Source: Pleomorphomonas sp. JP5 | Lineage (GTDB): Bacteria; Pseudomonadota; Alphaproteobacteria; Rhizobiales; Pleomorphomonadaceae | Assembly: GCF_023721815.1 (NCBI RefSeq) | Contig: NZ_JAMDLI010000008.1 | Span: 767,944-831,943 of the forward strand | Direction of reading: 5' to 3' | DNA length: 64,000 nt | Shown: in pieces, positions 41,653 to 50,958 of the stretch | Layout of the letters: the number at the start of each line of letters is the position of its first letter | How positions within the stretch are numbered: position 1 is the first letter of the stretch | Notes under the pieces: model-generated | Told to the model about the DNA's origin: nothing | The model's input: the letters and a program-made list of their open reading frames with translations, nothing else | Databases searched by the model: none | Position numbers and translations under genes: made by a program

Positions 41653-43689
41653 TTACCGGTCGGCCGCAGCCACTGGAACATTCGCGCCGGCGCGCAGATA
41701 AACGGGGATCTGCTCCAACGGCGCCGATTGCACGATGTCCGTTCCCCCTTCGATCACCTCCCCGGTGAACGCGTGGGTCCAGCTTGCACCCGCGGGCAGA
41801 TAGACGCGTCGGCTGCGCGCACCGGCCTCGAGAACGGGAGCAACGAGAACGTCGGGACCGAACATCATCTGATCATCAACCGTCCATGCGCGCTCATCGT
41901 CCGGGAAATCGACGAAGAGCGGGCGCATGGCCGGTAGCCCCTCGGCGGAGGCGCGGTCGAGCTGCTCGTGGAGATAGGGACGCAACCGCTCGCGCATCGC
42001 CATAACCTCGGCAATGATGGCGTAGGCCTCCTCACCGTAGGACCACACTTCATTGGGACCACCAGTGGAGTTCCAGCCCGTGTCCATGCGCGGCTCGCGA
42101 TGCCCATGCAGGCGGAACAGGGGGCAAAATGCGCCATACTGGAACCAGCGGACAATAAGCTCGCGATAGTCGGCATCGCGGGAATCCCCGCCATGGAAGC
42201 CGCCAATATCGGTCGTCCACCAGGGAATACCGGCCATGGCGATACTCAGCCCGGCCCGGACCTGGCGACGCAGCGAGTCCCAGGTCGCCGGGATATCACC
42301 GGACCAAACCGCAGCTCCAAAGCGCTGCTGACCAGCCCAAGCCGACCGGCAGAGCAGCACCGTCTCGGCATCCTCCGGGCGACCGGTTTCGACGGCGGCG
42401 CGTTGCATACCCTCGGCAAACAGCCGCGCGTTCTCCAGCGGGTAGAGGCAGGCGACCTCCGCGCCCGGGCCGGCATGAAAAACAAGATTAGCCGAGTGGC
42501 CGGGGTTAAGCTCCGGTTCGCAAGCATCGAGCCACCAGACCCTGACACCGAGATCGAAATAGTTCTTCTTTACGACCGACCATATGTACTCGCGTGTCCG
42601 AGGATTGCTCGGGTCGTAGTAAGCGAGAGGCATTGGAGTGGTCATTCCCTTGTCGCGAATGGTGACGAGGAAATCCATGCCTTGATCGGCACCGACCAGC
42701 ATGCCGCCTTCCCGGAGCTCCTGATAGTTCTTCGACAACGGAGATACCGTCGGCCAGATCGAGACCATGAGCTTCACGCCCATCTCATCCAGCTCGGCCA
42801 TCATGGCTTTAGGATCGGGATATTCTGCAGGGTCGAGTTCGTAATCGCCCATGGCGGTCCAATGGAAGTAATCGGTCACGATGACCGACAGCGGCAGATC
42901 GCGGCGGCGATACTCCCGCGCGGCTTCCAGCAGCTCCTCTTGAGAGCGATAGCGAAGTTTGGACTGCCAGAACCCAGAAGCCCAGCGAGGCAGCTTTGGA
43001 GCATGGCCCGTCGCGTCGGCATAACGAGCCAACACCTCGGCCGGCGAACCGGCGATGAACAGATAGTCGATGGCCCGAGCTTGGGTGGCCGTCCAGCGGG
43101 TCACGTTGCTGGCGAACTCGACCCTGCCGACGGCAGGATTGTTCCATAGGAAGCCGTAGCCTCGGTTGCTCACCACGAAGGGAATGGATACCTCGGAGTT
43201 GCGCTGCACCAGGTCCAGCGACAAGCCTTTGTGGTCGAGCCGACCGTGGGTGCGTTGTCCCATGCCGTAGAGCCGCTCGCCGTCATAGGCCTTGAACTGC
43301 TGATGGACCTCCCCTGCCCCGGATCGATTGCCATAAAAGACTCGCGCTCCGGGCCACCAGAAATGCTCCCGTTCCTCGGCGAGCAACTCCGTTCCATCAT
43401 CGGTGCGCAGAAAACGAACCAACGGCATGGCGATGCCATCGGTCGGCGGTGTGCATACCTCGACCGTCAGCGTTCCGTTGGTCAGTACCGCCCTATCCGA
43501 AGCGATCGAAATATCGACAACCGTATCGAGATCTGGCGGCGTATCGAGGGCACCGGGAAGCGAAGGGAGCTTCCCTTGCGCGGCGCGCACACGCACGCCA
43601 TCTCGCCCCCAGGCTTCAATACGCAGCAACTCATGCAAATGTCGGACTTCGACGGCATTGCCGTCGCGAGAGAAAGTAGCCATGTTCAT
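41653..43689 (-). CDS. GH31 family alpha-glycosidase, copy A
   Basis: A 678-residue cytoplasmic GH31 enzyme. Nucleophile motif is VWWLDACEPELN, acid/base motif AVWSGDIPATW, and the barrel end GMAGIPWWTTDIGGFHGG. It shares the whole architecture of copy B, but the active-site loops differ (ACEPELN versus EAEPEYS), which suggests two related substrates or two steps on one oligosaccharide. Starts at MNMATF (43689) or the second Met are both possible. It follows the permease gene by 18 bp and sits inside the LacI operon. Confidence 0.93.
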   Translation of the reverse strand: MNMATFSRDGNAVEVRHLHELLRIEAWGRDGVRVRAAQGKLPSLPGALDTPPDLDTVVDISIASDRAVLTNGTLTVEVCTPPTDGIAMPLVRFLRTDDGTELLAEEREHFWWPGARVFYGNRSGAGEVHQQFKAYDGERLYGMGQRTHGRLDHKGLSLDLVQRNSEVSIPFVVSNRGYGFLWNNPAVGRVEFASNVTRWTATQARAIDYLFIAGSPAEVLARYADATGHAPKLPRWASGFWQSKLRYRSQEELLEAAREYRRRDLPLSVIVTDYFHWTAMGDYELDPAEYPDPKAMMAELDEMGVKLMVSIWPTVSPLSKNYQELREGGMLVGADQGMDFLVTIRDKGMTTPMPLAYYDPSNPRTREYIWSVVKKNYFDLGVRVWWLDACEPELNPGHSANLVFHAGPGAEVACLYPLENARLFAEGMQRAAVETGRPEDAETVLLCRSAWAGQQRFGAAVWSGDIPATWDSLRRQVRAGLSIAMAGIPWWTTDIGGFHGGDSRDADYRELIVRWFQYGAFCPLFRLHGHREPRMDTGWNSTGGPNEVWSYGEEAYAIIAEVMAMRERLRPYLHEQLDRASAEGLPAMRPLFVDFPDDERAWTVDDQMMFGPDVLVAPVLEAGARSRRVYLPAGASWTHAFTGEVIEGGTDIVQSAPLEQIPVYLRAGANVPVAAADR

Positions 43690-43707
43690 TCCAATCTTGA
43701 AGGAGAT

Positions 43708-44571
43708 TTACTTGACGGCGCCGGCAGTTGTGCCGGCCGCGATGTAGCGCTGAGCGAAGACCAGAAGGACGATGGTCGGTATGGACGCCAGAACCGAGGT
43801 CGCCATCACTGAACTCCAGTCGCTGATGAAGCCGCTGATATAAACGTAGAGCCCGAGCGTCACCGGACGCACATCGTCGGTGGTCGTCAGCGTCAGGGCG
43901 AACAGGAAGTCCGACCAGGAAAACAGAAAGGTGAACAACCCCGCGGTCACGATGGAGTTGCGGGACATGGGCAGGACCACGGATACAAGTGTCCGCAAGG
44001 GCCCGGCGCCATCGATCCGCGCCGCTTCAAGGACAGAAAGCGGCATGGAGCGCATGAAGGCATTCAGGATCAGAATGGAGAACGGAATGCCAGCGCTCGA
44101 ATCCGCCAGAATGAGGCCGAGGATCGAGTTGAGAAGACCAATCTTCGTATAAGCACCGTAGAGCGCGTTGGCGACCACGATACCAGGGATCATTTGGCTG
44201 ACCAGGATGGCGAGCAAGACAGCGTTCGCCCAACGGACGCGAAAGACTGCCAGGGCATAAGCAGCAGGCGCCGCCACGAGGAGGCTGAACACGACGCTGC
44301 CGCTGGCGACGATCAGACTTGTAAGCAGATGCCCGCCCTGATCCTGGAACGCCTTGGCGTAACCGTGCAAGGTGATGTCGATTGGAAGCCATGGCGTCAT
44401 CGCCGCGGCGCCACCTTGCTGCAGCGAGACGTTGACCATCCAGTACACAGGGAACAACAGAATGCCCAGGATGAGCACGCCGAAAACGGTATGGCGCCAC
44501 CCACCATGACGGTTGTTCCGATGGCGTCTCTTGCGGTTGCTTGAGATCTGTAAGGAGGAGGAAGTACTCAC
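43708..44571 (-). CDS. Carbohydrate ABC importer permease (MalG type)
   Basis: A 287-residue inner-membrane protein with about six helices. The EAA loop that contacts the ATPase is EAARIDGAGPLRTLVSVVLP. The N-terminal helix is FGVLILGILLFPVYWMVNVS. It forms the channel with the MalF-type subunit, whose stop overlaps its ATG (ATGA). Confidence 0.94.
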   Translation of the reverse strand: MSTSSSLQISSNRKRRHRNNRHGGWRHTVFGVLILGILLFPVYWMVNVSLQQGGAAAMTPWLPIDITLHGYAKAFQDQGGHLLTSLIVASGSVVFSLLVAAPAAYALAVFRVRWANAVLLAILVSQMIPGIVVANALYGAYTKIGLLNSILGLILADSSAGIPFSILILNAFMRSMPLSVLEAARIDGAGPLRTLVSVVLPMSRNSIVTAGLFTFLFSWSDFLFALTLTTTDDVRPVTLGLYVYISGFISDWSSVMATSVLASIPTIVLLVFAQRYIAAGTTAGAVK

Positions 44572-45503
44572 GATTTCCCCGCAAACTTATTGATGTAGAG
44601 ATAAAGGAGGGCGAAGATCAGCGAGATGGCGACGAGAATGTTGGCCATGGCAGCGCCCTGCCCGAACTGAAACTGGACGAAGGACAGATGGTAGGACTGG
44701 GTAGCGAGCGTCTGGCTTGAGTTGGCCGGCCCTCCTCCAGTCAGTCCGAGAATGAGATCCATCACCTTCAGCGTGTAGATCACGCCCAACATAAGCACGA
44801 CGCTGACAACGGGACGCATCAGAGGCCAGGTGATCCAGCGGAAAGCGGTCCATCCCGTCGCGCCATCGAGCTGTCCAGCTTCGTAAAGCTCCTCCGGGAT
44901 CTCCTGAAGTCCGCTGTAGAGAATGGCGACGTTGAACGGGATCCCAATCCAGATGTTCACAAGGATGCAAGCGACCAGAGACAGAGAAGTGGTGGTAAGC
45001 CATCCCGGCCGATCGGCGAGCAAAAGCAACTCCAGGATACGATTGAGAGCGCCGTTGTCCTGATCGAGCAGCCAACGCCAAATCGCGCTCGATACGATCA
45101 GCGGCAGCAGCCAGGGCAGGAGAATGAGCGACCTGAGAAGATCGTTCAGCGGGAAGCGCTTTCGGAAGTAGAGCGCGATCGCCAGCCCGATGACAAACTG
45201 ACCGGCGATCGAGCAGATCGTAAAGACGATCGTGTTGATGAGTGCAGAAGAAAAGATAGGCGACGAGACGACGGACTCGTAGTTTTGCAATCCCACCCAA
45301 GGGGCTTTCCCAGTGAAGAACGACTTCATGGAATAATTCTGAAACCCCATGACAACGTTCTTGACCACAGGATAGCCAAAGAAGATGAGAATGTAGGCGA
45401 CGGCCGGCAACAAGAACAACTGTTGGATGAAACGTTCTCTTCGCCGGCTCCCCGCCCTGCGCGCAACCGCCACCGACGGTCCATTCGTACCGAAGCCCGG
45501 CAT
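44568..45503 (-). CDS. Carbohydrate ABC importer permease (MalF type)
   Basis: A 311-residue inner-membrane protein with six helices. The EAA loop is YEAGQLDGATGWTAFRWITW and the first helix is FLLPAVAYILIFFGYPVV. ATG 45503 is preferred to the ATG three codons upstream because AGAAGG lies at a normal spacing for it and directly abuts the other. It pairs with the downstream MalG-type protein. Confidence 0.92.
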   Translation of the reverse strand: MPGFGTNGPSVAVARRAGSRRRERFIQQLFLLPAVAYILIFFGYPVVKNVVMGFQNYSMKSFFTGKAPWVGLQNYESVVSSPIFSSALINTIVFTICSIAGQFVIGLAIALYFRKRFPLNDLLRSLILLPWLLPLIVSSAIWRWLLDQDNGALNRILELLLLADRPGWLTTTSLSLVACILVNIWIGIPFNVAILYSGLQEIPEELYEAGQLDGATGWTAFRWITWPLMRPVVSVVLMLGVIYTLKVMDLILGLTGGGPANSSQTLATQSYHLSFVQFQFGQGAAMANILVAISLIFALLYLYINKFAGKS

Positions 45504-45529
45504 GGTGCCCATCCTTCTGCTTGAGCGAC

Positions 45530-46759
45530 TTACTGCTGGACCTGCTTCAGCGCGTCGGTCGGTGACGCCTCTCCGGTCAGGGCCAGCTGGACGGCGGTGT
45601 AGATGGCCGTTGCGGCCTCAGGCCAGTCATTCCCCAGCTCAGCGGTACGAGCCCGAGCGGTTTGAACCATCTCGGCGAAGGTCTTCATCGACGGCGCCTG
45701 CTTGAGGTACTCATCGAGTACGGCTGCCGACGTCTTGGTGGGCACCGTCTGCCTGAGCACGCCGAGCTTGACCTGATTGGCATCGCTGTTCAGACAGGCA
45801 ATCATCTTGGCAGCTATTTGTTCGGTCGCTTCGTTGCCAGTATTCGGGACGGCCCAGGTTTCTCCGCCCAATGGAGCGATAGACTTACCACCGGCTTCCG
45901 GCGTCGGAATCGAGACCACGGCGTAATGCAGCGACGGGTCGGAGTTCAGGACGGGGATCTGCCATGGTCCATTGACCATCATGGCTGCGTTCCCTTTGCG
46001 GAACTGATCGTTGACGTCGGACTGGGCCCAGTTCAGGACCGAGCGTGAGACCGATCCATCCGTAACGAGATCGACCCAAAACTGTATCGCGCCAGCAACT
46101 TCCGGTGTGGCTAGATTCTTCTCGTCCCCGCCGTTCGACCACATGAACGGGAGAAACTGCCAAGTTCCCTCGTAGTTGGCGGGGGCAGAGAAAGCGAGCC
46201 CGTAGCGCTTGCCAGTTGTCAGCTTCTTCGCTGCGTCACGCAGCTCGGCCCAGGTCGTTGGCGGGGTGACACCGGCCTCCTTGAGCACATCGACGTTATA
46301 GAAAAGAGCAATAGTATTGGTAATAGGCTGCAGCCCATAGAGCTTACCCTCGTAGGTGGAGGCTGCGATGACTTGGGGCAAGTAACCATCCCCGCTGAGG
46401 CCGAGGTCGGTCAGCGGGACGAGTGCGCCGGTAGACGCGATCTGTTGCAGATCGGGATTATCGATCATCAGAAGGTCAGGTAGAGTACGCGATGCCCCCT
46501 GCTGAAGGATCTTGGCAATCAGCGTATTTCCTGGAACGACTTCGCGGTTGACAGTAACACCGAGCGTATCGGCGCAGGCATTGAGCATATCGCCATATAT
46601 CTCTCGATCAGGCGAGTCGTTATAGTAGTCGAGTACCCGGATGCTTTTGACGTCGCTGGCGGCGGCCCCAGTGGGCATAGAGACAACCGTCGCCAAGGGT
46701 AACGCCAGGGCGAGAACGGCCAGAAAACTTGAACGAGACTTGAGATACTCTTTGGTCAT
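45530..46759 (-). CDS. Extracellular sugar-binding protein of the ABC importer
   Basis: A 409-residue periplasmic binding protein (MalE/UgpB class). The signal peptide spans about residues 1-34 (FLAVLALALPLATVVSMPTG, then AAAS/D). Mature-protein marks are the lobe-I segment LPDLLMIDNPDLQQIASTGAL and the later FRKGNAAMMVNGPWQIPVL, typical of group 1 solute-binding proteins. It captures the oligosaccharide for the permease pair. It is 218 bp downstream of the lacI-type gene. That gap shows no copy of the operator, so the whole block is probably read from the regulator promoter. Confidence 0.94.
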   Translation of the reverse strand: MTKEYLKSRSSFLAVLALALPLATVVSMPTGAAASDVKSIRVLDYYNDSPDREIYGDMLNACADTLGVTVNREVVPGNTLIAKILQQGASRTLPDLLMIDNPDLQQIASTGALVPLTDLGLSGDGYLPQVIAASTYEGKLYGLQPITNTIALFYNVDVLKEAGVTPPTTWAELRDAAKKLTTGKRYGLAFSAPANYEGTWQFLPFMWSNGGDEKNLATPEVAGAIQFWVDLVTDGSVSRSVLNWAQSDVNDQFRKGNAAMMVNGPWQIPVLNSDPSLHYAVVSIPTPEAGGKSIAPLGGETWAVPNTGNEATEQIAAKMIACLNSDANQVKLGVLRQTVPTKTSAAVLDEYLKQAPSMKTFAEMVQTARARTAELGNDWPEAATAIYTAVQLALTGEASPTDALKQVQQ

Positions 46760-46977
46760 GGTGATTTCCTCCGGGAGCGAGCCCTACGATCTCCAACTCG
46801 CAGGTCACCTCCGTCTCCTTGCTTTCGTGCGCCTCCGGACGGGACATGGAATCCCGCTCCTCCCGGAGTTGCTCTAAGTCTGGCGCCGTTGCCCGGAGCT
46901 CGTTGTTGTTGTTCTGCGACCAGACCCTCGTGCCCTCTTTCTCAAAGGCAATCAGCGGATCTATTGGAGGGTTATGT

Positions 46978-48012
46978 TCAGGCGCCCTTGGGAGGCGGCA
47001 TTACCGTTGAACGACGCGTCAGCCGAGACGGCACAAGATCAACGATCTCTTTAGGGCGCGACCGTTTGCTGTCGAGAAGACGAAAGACAGTTTCGATGGC
47101 GCGCCGAGATACTTCTCGCGGTTCGAGCGATACATTCGTCACTGGCGGTTCAGCTTCCTGGGCCACTTCGTCTGTGCAGTGAGCAATGACCGAAACATCC
47201 CGCCCAGGTACAATGCCGTGCGCGATCAGCGCATTGAGGATCGGCTGCATGGTCTGGCTGTTTGAGATGACAAGACCTAGCCGTTCCTTGCCAAAATCCG
47301 GGAGCAAACGAGCAACAACCTCACGCGCCGCAGTACGTCCCGGCTCAACGGGAGAAATGAACTCGAGGGTCAAGCCGTGACGACGCGCTGCCGCGACAGC
47401 GGAAGCATTGAAGCGTGGAATATAGTTCAACTGCCGGCGTTCAAGTTCAGCTGGATATCCAACAAAAAGAACACGATCGTGCTGCGCCGCCACCATTTCT
47501 TCTACGGAAAGCTTCGCTGCGAGCTCGAAATCGACGTCGACGCACTGTAGACCGGAAGAGTCCGCGGGAATGCCGATAAGCACCACCGGAACTGAAAGCG
47601 AAGCTGCCAATGGTATGCGTTCGTCTTCGACCTGGACATCCATGAGAATGATGGCATCGGTCAATGATCGCCCGGAAAGTCGACGCAAGCCGTCGGCCCC
47701 TTCATCGGCAGTCACGAGAAGGACATCGTAATCATGAGCCCGCGCAAGACTGGCAATGGTCTCGATGAATGGAAGCTGACCTGCCGTATCAATCCCCGGG
47801 CTGAAGGGCACCATCAGGCCAATCACGCTGGTGCGCTGACTGGCCAACGCGCGCGCCCCGGCATTGGGTTGGTATGTGAGTTGGTCGATAGCCTCTTGAA
47901 CCCGACGGCGCGTATCTTCGGAAATCGATCGCTTGCCTGTGAGTACGTAGGACACGGTGCTCTGGGCCACGCCCGCAACCCGCGCCACGTCCTTGCTTGT
48001 GAACTTCACCAT
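46978..48012 (-). CDS. LacI-family transcriptional regulator of the sugar operon
   Basis: A 344-residue repressor with an N-terminal helix-turn-helix and hinge (SKDVARVAGVAQSTVSYVLT; QPNAGARALASQRTSVIGLM) and a periplasmic-binding-like effector domain. It begins the leftward operon of a binding protein, two permeases, two GH31 enzymes and an ATPase. Two identical palindromes, TCGATACGTATCGA, lie upstream of its start, which indicates autoregulation and control of the operon. The inducer is likely the sugar or its GH31 product. Confidence 0.95.
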   Translation of the reverse strand: MVKFTSKDVARVAGVAQSTVSYVLTGKRSISEDTRRRVQEAIDQLTYQPNAGARALASQRTSVIGLMVPFSPGIDTAGQLPFIETIASLARAHDYDVLLVTADEGADGLRRLSGRSLTDAIILMDVQVEDERIPLAASLSVPVVLIGIPADSSGLQCVDVDFELAAKLSVEEMVAAQHDRVLFVGYPAELERRQLNYIPRFNASAVAAARRHGLTLEFISPVEPGRTAAREVVARLLPDFGKERLGLVISNSQTMQPILNALIAHGIVPGRDVSVIAHCTDEVAQEAEPPVTNVSLEPREVSRRAIETVFRLLDSKRSRPKEIVDLVPSRLTRRSTVMPPPKGA

Positions 48013-48036
48013 CGAGTTCTCCCTTTCGGGTAGCGA

Positions 48037-48050
48037 TCGATACGTATCGA
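48037..48050. promoter_or_regulatory. LacI-type operator, proximal
   Basis: TCGATACGTATCGA is a perfect 14-bp palindrome with the central CG step typical of LacI-family sites. It lies 25 bp upstream of the regulator ATG. An identical site is 71 bp further upstream. Confidence 0.85.
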
Positions 48051-48107
48051 CAACTTTCGCTAAAAACTCGCGCCGCCTGTTGGTTTACTGCGACGCGTCA
48101 TCAGTTG

Positions 48108-48121
48108 TCGATACGTATCGA
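48108..48121. promoter_or_regulatory. LacI-type operator, distal
   Basis: A second exact TCGATACGTATCGA, 71 bp centre to centre from the first. The flanks TTGTCGATACGTATCGAT match the first site read in reverse. Paired sites at this spacing allow looping between two bound dimers. Confidence 0.85.
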
Positions 48122-48478
48122 TTGGGCGAATTATTTGCCTCTGTTCCTTTACTGTCAATTCCCCTCCGGCACCGATGCGTTACTCCTTTATGCTAATGCT
48201 TTTGCCGACGAGGACGTCGCGATGCTCGTGACCGTGCTTGGCAGCCACAGATGGCGGGATCGCCGCCGCTCGGTTCATGCCAGACCTGGACGAACGACAA
48301 TGGCGATACTCGGCAAGACAATGCCGAGGGACACCTTCGTGAGTTCGGCCCAGTTTGACGCCGTCAACTTCCCGTCGAATCTTTTGCGGAGCCGAGCCTT
48401 CATAACTTTCCGCCTCATCACACGGGGCAACTGGCGAGCATTGCGCTTACAAGGCAGGTATCTTCTCCCACGTTCATT
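48122..48478. other. Gene-free stretch
   Basis: I see no supported gene in these 357 bases between the distal operator and the TnsA-like remnant. Short ORFs exist but have no motif or ribosome site. It may hold the operon promoter and decayed mobile DNA. Confidence 0.5.
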
Positions 48479-48633
48479 TCAGCGACTGTAGAGAAGACAT
48501 GCCCAGGCGGCCTCACGCTCAAGACGCGACTTGGACGAGACGGTTTTGGCTTTGAGAGCGTGACAAGATCCGAGCTCACTTGCAGTCGTCCGCTTTCGAC
48601 CGGATTCCGGAGCTTGATCGGTGGGTACTCCAG
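48479..48633 (-). pseudogene. Frameshifted remnant resembling the N-terminus of a TnsA-like transposon endonuclease
   Basis: Two reading frames give one continuous-looking fragment: EYPPIKLRNPVESGRLQVSS in one frame, then SCHALKAKTVSSKSRLEREA in the next, before a stop at 48479. The pattern of PV-SGR-V, then S-KA-K, then S-LER(E/D) is what TnsA-like endonucleases show at their start. A single +1 shift near 48567 restores it. No further transposition genes or ends are nearby. The resemblance is by eye and short, so confidence is modest. Confidence 0.35.
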
Positions 48634-48853
48634 CAAACGCCATACATGAAATGCACCACGACGCGAAACGGTTGCGGACTACAAGGAACGTCTCGCGTGG
48701 TGCTCCGTCCTGCCGGAGGCAGACCTCTGGTCTTTTTCCCCACAAACAATTGACATTAAAACACTTATGCGCGAGGATTTGACACTATTGGGGCGCTATG
48801 CGACCTGCCGATCTGATGGCGGATCAGAGAGGGCGCCTTCAGAGGAGACTGCA

Positions 48854-49357
48854 ATGTCGGATTCCGAGAAAGTCGTCCTTTCCCCGGCGGAGATCGACGC
48901 GAAGGCCCAGCGACTGATCAAGAACACGGCGTGGGGTTCGGCTGGCCTCGGGCTAGTGCCGGTGCCGATCGTCGACCTTGTTGCGATCGGGGGGCTTCAG
49001 GTGTGGCTGGTGCGCGAACTTGCCAAGCTGCATGGCGTGCCGATGGCCGGCAATCGCATCAAGACTCTGGTTTCCGCCCTCGTCGGTGGTGGTGCGCCGT
49101 CGCTGATCACTTCCGGCACTGTCTCGCTGTTCAAGGCCATCCCGCTCGTCGGTCCGGTTCTCGGTCTTGCGCTTGCGCCCAGCTTGTCGGGCGTTTCGAC
49201 CATGGCCCTCGGCCGGGTGTTTCACGCGCATTTCAAGACTGGCGGCACGCTGCTCGACTTCGATGCGGACAAGATGCGTGCGTTCTATGAGGCCGAGCTC
49301 GCCAAGGCCAAGGAAGAGACAGAGGAAGCCCAGAAGGCCGAACCTGCCGCCGCCTGA
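48854..49357 (+). CDS. DUF697-family membrane protein, copy 1
   Basis: A 167-residue protein of the YcjF/DUF697 type: two hydrophobic stretches (SAGLGLVPVPIVDLVAIGGL and FKAIPLVGPVLGLALAPSLS) around an amphipathic helix (LVRELAKLHGVPM). The C-terminal motif is HFKTGGTLLDFDADKMRAFY, and a charged Glu/Lys/Ala tail ends the protein. The start at 48854 is chosen for an AGAGGAGA ribosome site. The same C-terminal motif recurs in the protein at 57817-58443. Function unknown; family members are often linked to GTPases or stress export. It converges on the PPTase gene at 21 bp. Confidence 0.82.
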   Translation: MSDSEKVVLSPAEIDAKAQRLIKNTAWGSAGLGLVPVPIVDLVAIGGLQVWLVRELAKLHGVPMAGNRIKTLVSALVGGGAPSLITSGTVSLFKAIPLVGPVLGLALAPSLSGVSTMALGRVFHAHFKTGGTLLDFDADKMRAFYEAELAKAKEETEEAQKAEPAAA

Positions 49358-49378
49358 GGCCTCCCTCGTCGAGCCGTG

Positions 49379-50149
49379 CTATCCGATCGCGCCGGACCGT
49401 ATGTCGACCGGCGAGATTTTCTTGTTGGCAGCCAGACTGCCGACCAGAATGCTCTGCGGCCAGCCCGAAGCACCCAGCTGCCAGTCAAGCACGCCGGGTT
49501 CGTGCGGCGAAGAAGCCGTGTTTCGATCAGGTCGAGTAAAACTGAACGGCGAGGGCTGGAGGCCCGGCACCAGCGCGAAATCACGCAACGTCCATTTTTG
49601 CCCGGCGAGCTCCGGTGTGCTGGGCTCGTTTCCGAGCCCCACCTCGACACTGCGCGGATCCAGGACAAGACCGCAGCCCAAAGCTTTCAGCAAAGCCTCC
49701 TTGCGAGTCCATGCCCGCAAGAAAGCCGCGTCCCGGGCATCGGCGGGCTGAGCGAGAAAGGCCTCCATCTCACCTTCCGCCAGCACGAGCTTGGCGATCC
49801 TCAGGGTATCGGTCGCCCGCGCCTCTATGTCTATGCCGATCTCTGCCTCGAACGAGGTCGCCAGCACAGCATGGTCGCCAGAGTGCGACAGGTTGAAGCA
49901 CGGGCTCCCGCCGGCAAGGGCTGGCTTGCCATACTCTCCGGTGACAAAGACGAGCTCGTCCGGCCGCCAACCGGATGCTTGCGCCAGGATACGCCGCATC
50001 GCCGCATGCGCCCGCACGTAGCGTTGACGATCTTCCTCACGCAGGAATCGCTCGGCACGCCGTCGCTCGGTGGCGTCGAGCAGGGCATGATCGTCCGCCG
50101 TCGGCTTCTGGCTCAACGGGATATGCCAGACCGTGACCGCTGCCTCCAT
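49379..50149 (-). CDS. Sfp-type 4'-phosphopantetheinyl transferase
   Basis: A 256-residue enzyme that moves phosphopantetheine from CoA onto carrier-protein serines. The metal and catalytic residues are D107, E109 (EIGIDIEA) and E151 (WTRKEALLKA), with CoA-contact FNLSHSGDH before them. The size and motifs are those of Sfp/Gsp enzymes serving nonribosomal peptide or polyketide synthetases. It is ATGA-coupled to a type II thioesterase and then to a diaminobutyrate aminotransferase. No synthetase lies within the window. Confidence 0.95.
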   Translation of the reverse strand: MEAAVTVWHIPLSQKPTADDHALLDATERRRAERFLREEDRQRYVRAHAAMRRILAQASGWRPDELVFVTGEYGKPALAGGSPCFNLSHSGDHAVLATSFEAEIGIDIEARATDTLRIAKLVLAEGEMEAFLAQPADARDAAFLRAWTRKEALLKALGCGLVLDPRSVEVGLGNEPSTPELAGQKWTLRDFALVPGLQPSPFSFTRPDRNTASSPHEPGVLDWQLGASGWPQSILVGSLAANKKISPVDIRSGAIG

Positions 50150-50958
50150 CAGAGCTCCATCAGATCGCCGATGTCCCGCAGGGTCAGACGCTTCCTGGGT
50201 ATCGTGTCCGACGTCTGTCGGGATACCCAGTCGAACGCCTGCCGGGCCGCCGCCTGTGCAGCCGATGGATCGTCGCGCAGGCAGAAATGCCCCCCCGGCA
50301 ATCGAATTAGCAAAAAGGGGCCGGTTGTCGCCGTTTGCCAGGCCGCGACATCCTTCTCATCGACGAGGGCATCGGAGCTTGCAGCGATGGCGACGACAGG
50401 ACAGGAAACCGAAGGCGGATCTGACAATGGCGCCGTTTCGACCAAGGCAAAGTCCGCTCGCAACATCGGGCCGGCCAGTTCGCGCAATCCGGGATTGTTC
50501 AGCGCCTCGCCCGGCGTTCCTCCGAGATCGGCAAGGCCGCGCCAGAAATCCTCGCCGGGAAGGTTGTGGATGCATGGTCTGCCATACGGCAAATGTGGCG
50601 CCGAGTTGGCGGCGGCGATCAACAGGCGGGGCGACCGGCCAGCAGCCTCGCAACGGCGGGCTACGGCGTGGGCAATCCGCGCGCCCATAGACCATCCGAA
50701 AAGAGTGAAAGGACGGTCGCAAAGTGGCAGGAGGGCTTCGCAAACCTCATCGGCGAGCCGGTCGAGCAAGGCAATCGGCGGCTCGCGAAGCCTTCCTTCC
50801 CGACCTGGAAGCTGAACCGGCAGCACGTCGATGTCGGCGTCGAAGGCACGACCCCATTGGCGGAAAAGACTGCCACCGCCGCCAGCGTAGGGAAACAGGA
50901 AGACACGCATCCGCGCGTCGGCGCGCGCGGTGGCATGGGCGAACCAGCCCTCAGTCAT
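50149..50958 (-). CDS. Type II thioesterase (GrsT-like)
   Basis: A 269-residue alpha/beta-hydrolase. The nucleophile elbow is GWSMG with S90, the acid is probably D196 (ASSDALV) and the histidine H224 (PGGHFCLRDD). N-terminal LFPYAGGGGSLFRQW is characteristic of editing thioesterases that clear mis-primed carriers of peptide synthetases. It is translationally coupled with the aminotransferase upstream (four-base overlap) and the PPTase downstream. Confidence 0.95.
   Translation of the reverse strand: MTEGWFAHATARADARMRVFLFPYAGGGGSLFRQWGRAFDADIDVLPVQLPGREGRLREPPIALLDRLADEVCEALLPLCDRPFTLFGWSMGARIAHAVARRCEAAGRSPRLLIAAANSAPHLPYGRPCIHNLPGEDFWRGLADLGGTPGEALNNPGLRELAGPMLRADFALVETAPLSDPPSVSCPVVAIAASSDALVDEKDVAAWQTATTGPFLLIRLPGGHFCLRDDPSAAQAAARQAFDWVSRQTSDTIPRKRLTLRDIGDLMEL

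Noticed and set aside
48105-48491. 128-codon frame starting inside the distal LacI operator
   Set aside because: No ribosome site, no motif, and it overlaps the operator and the TnsA-like remnant.
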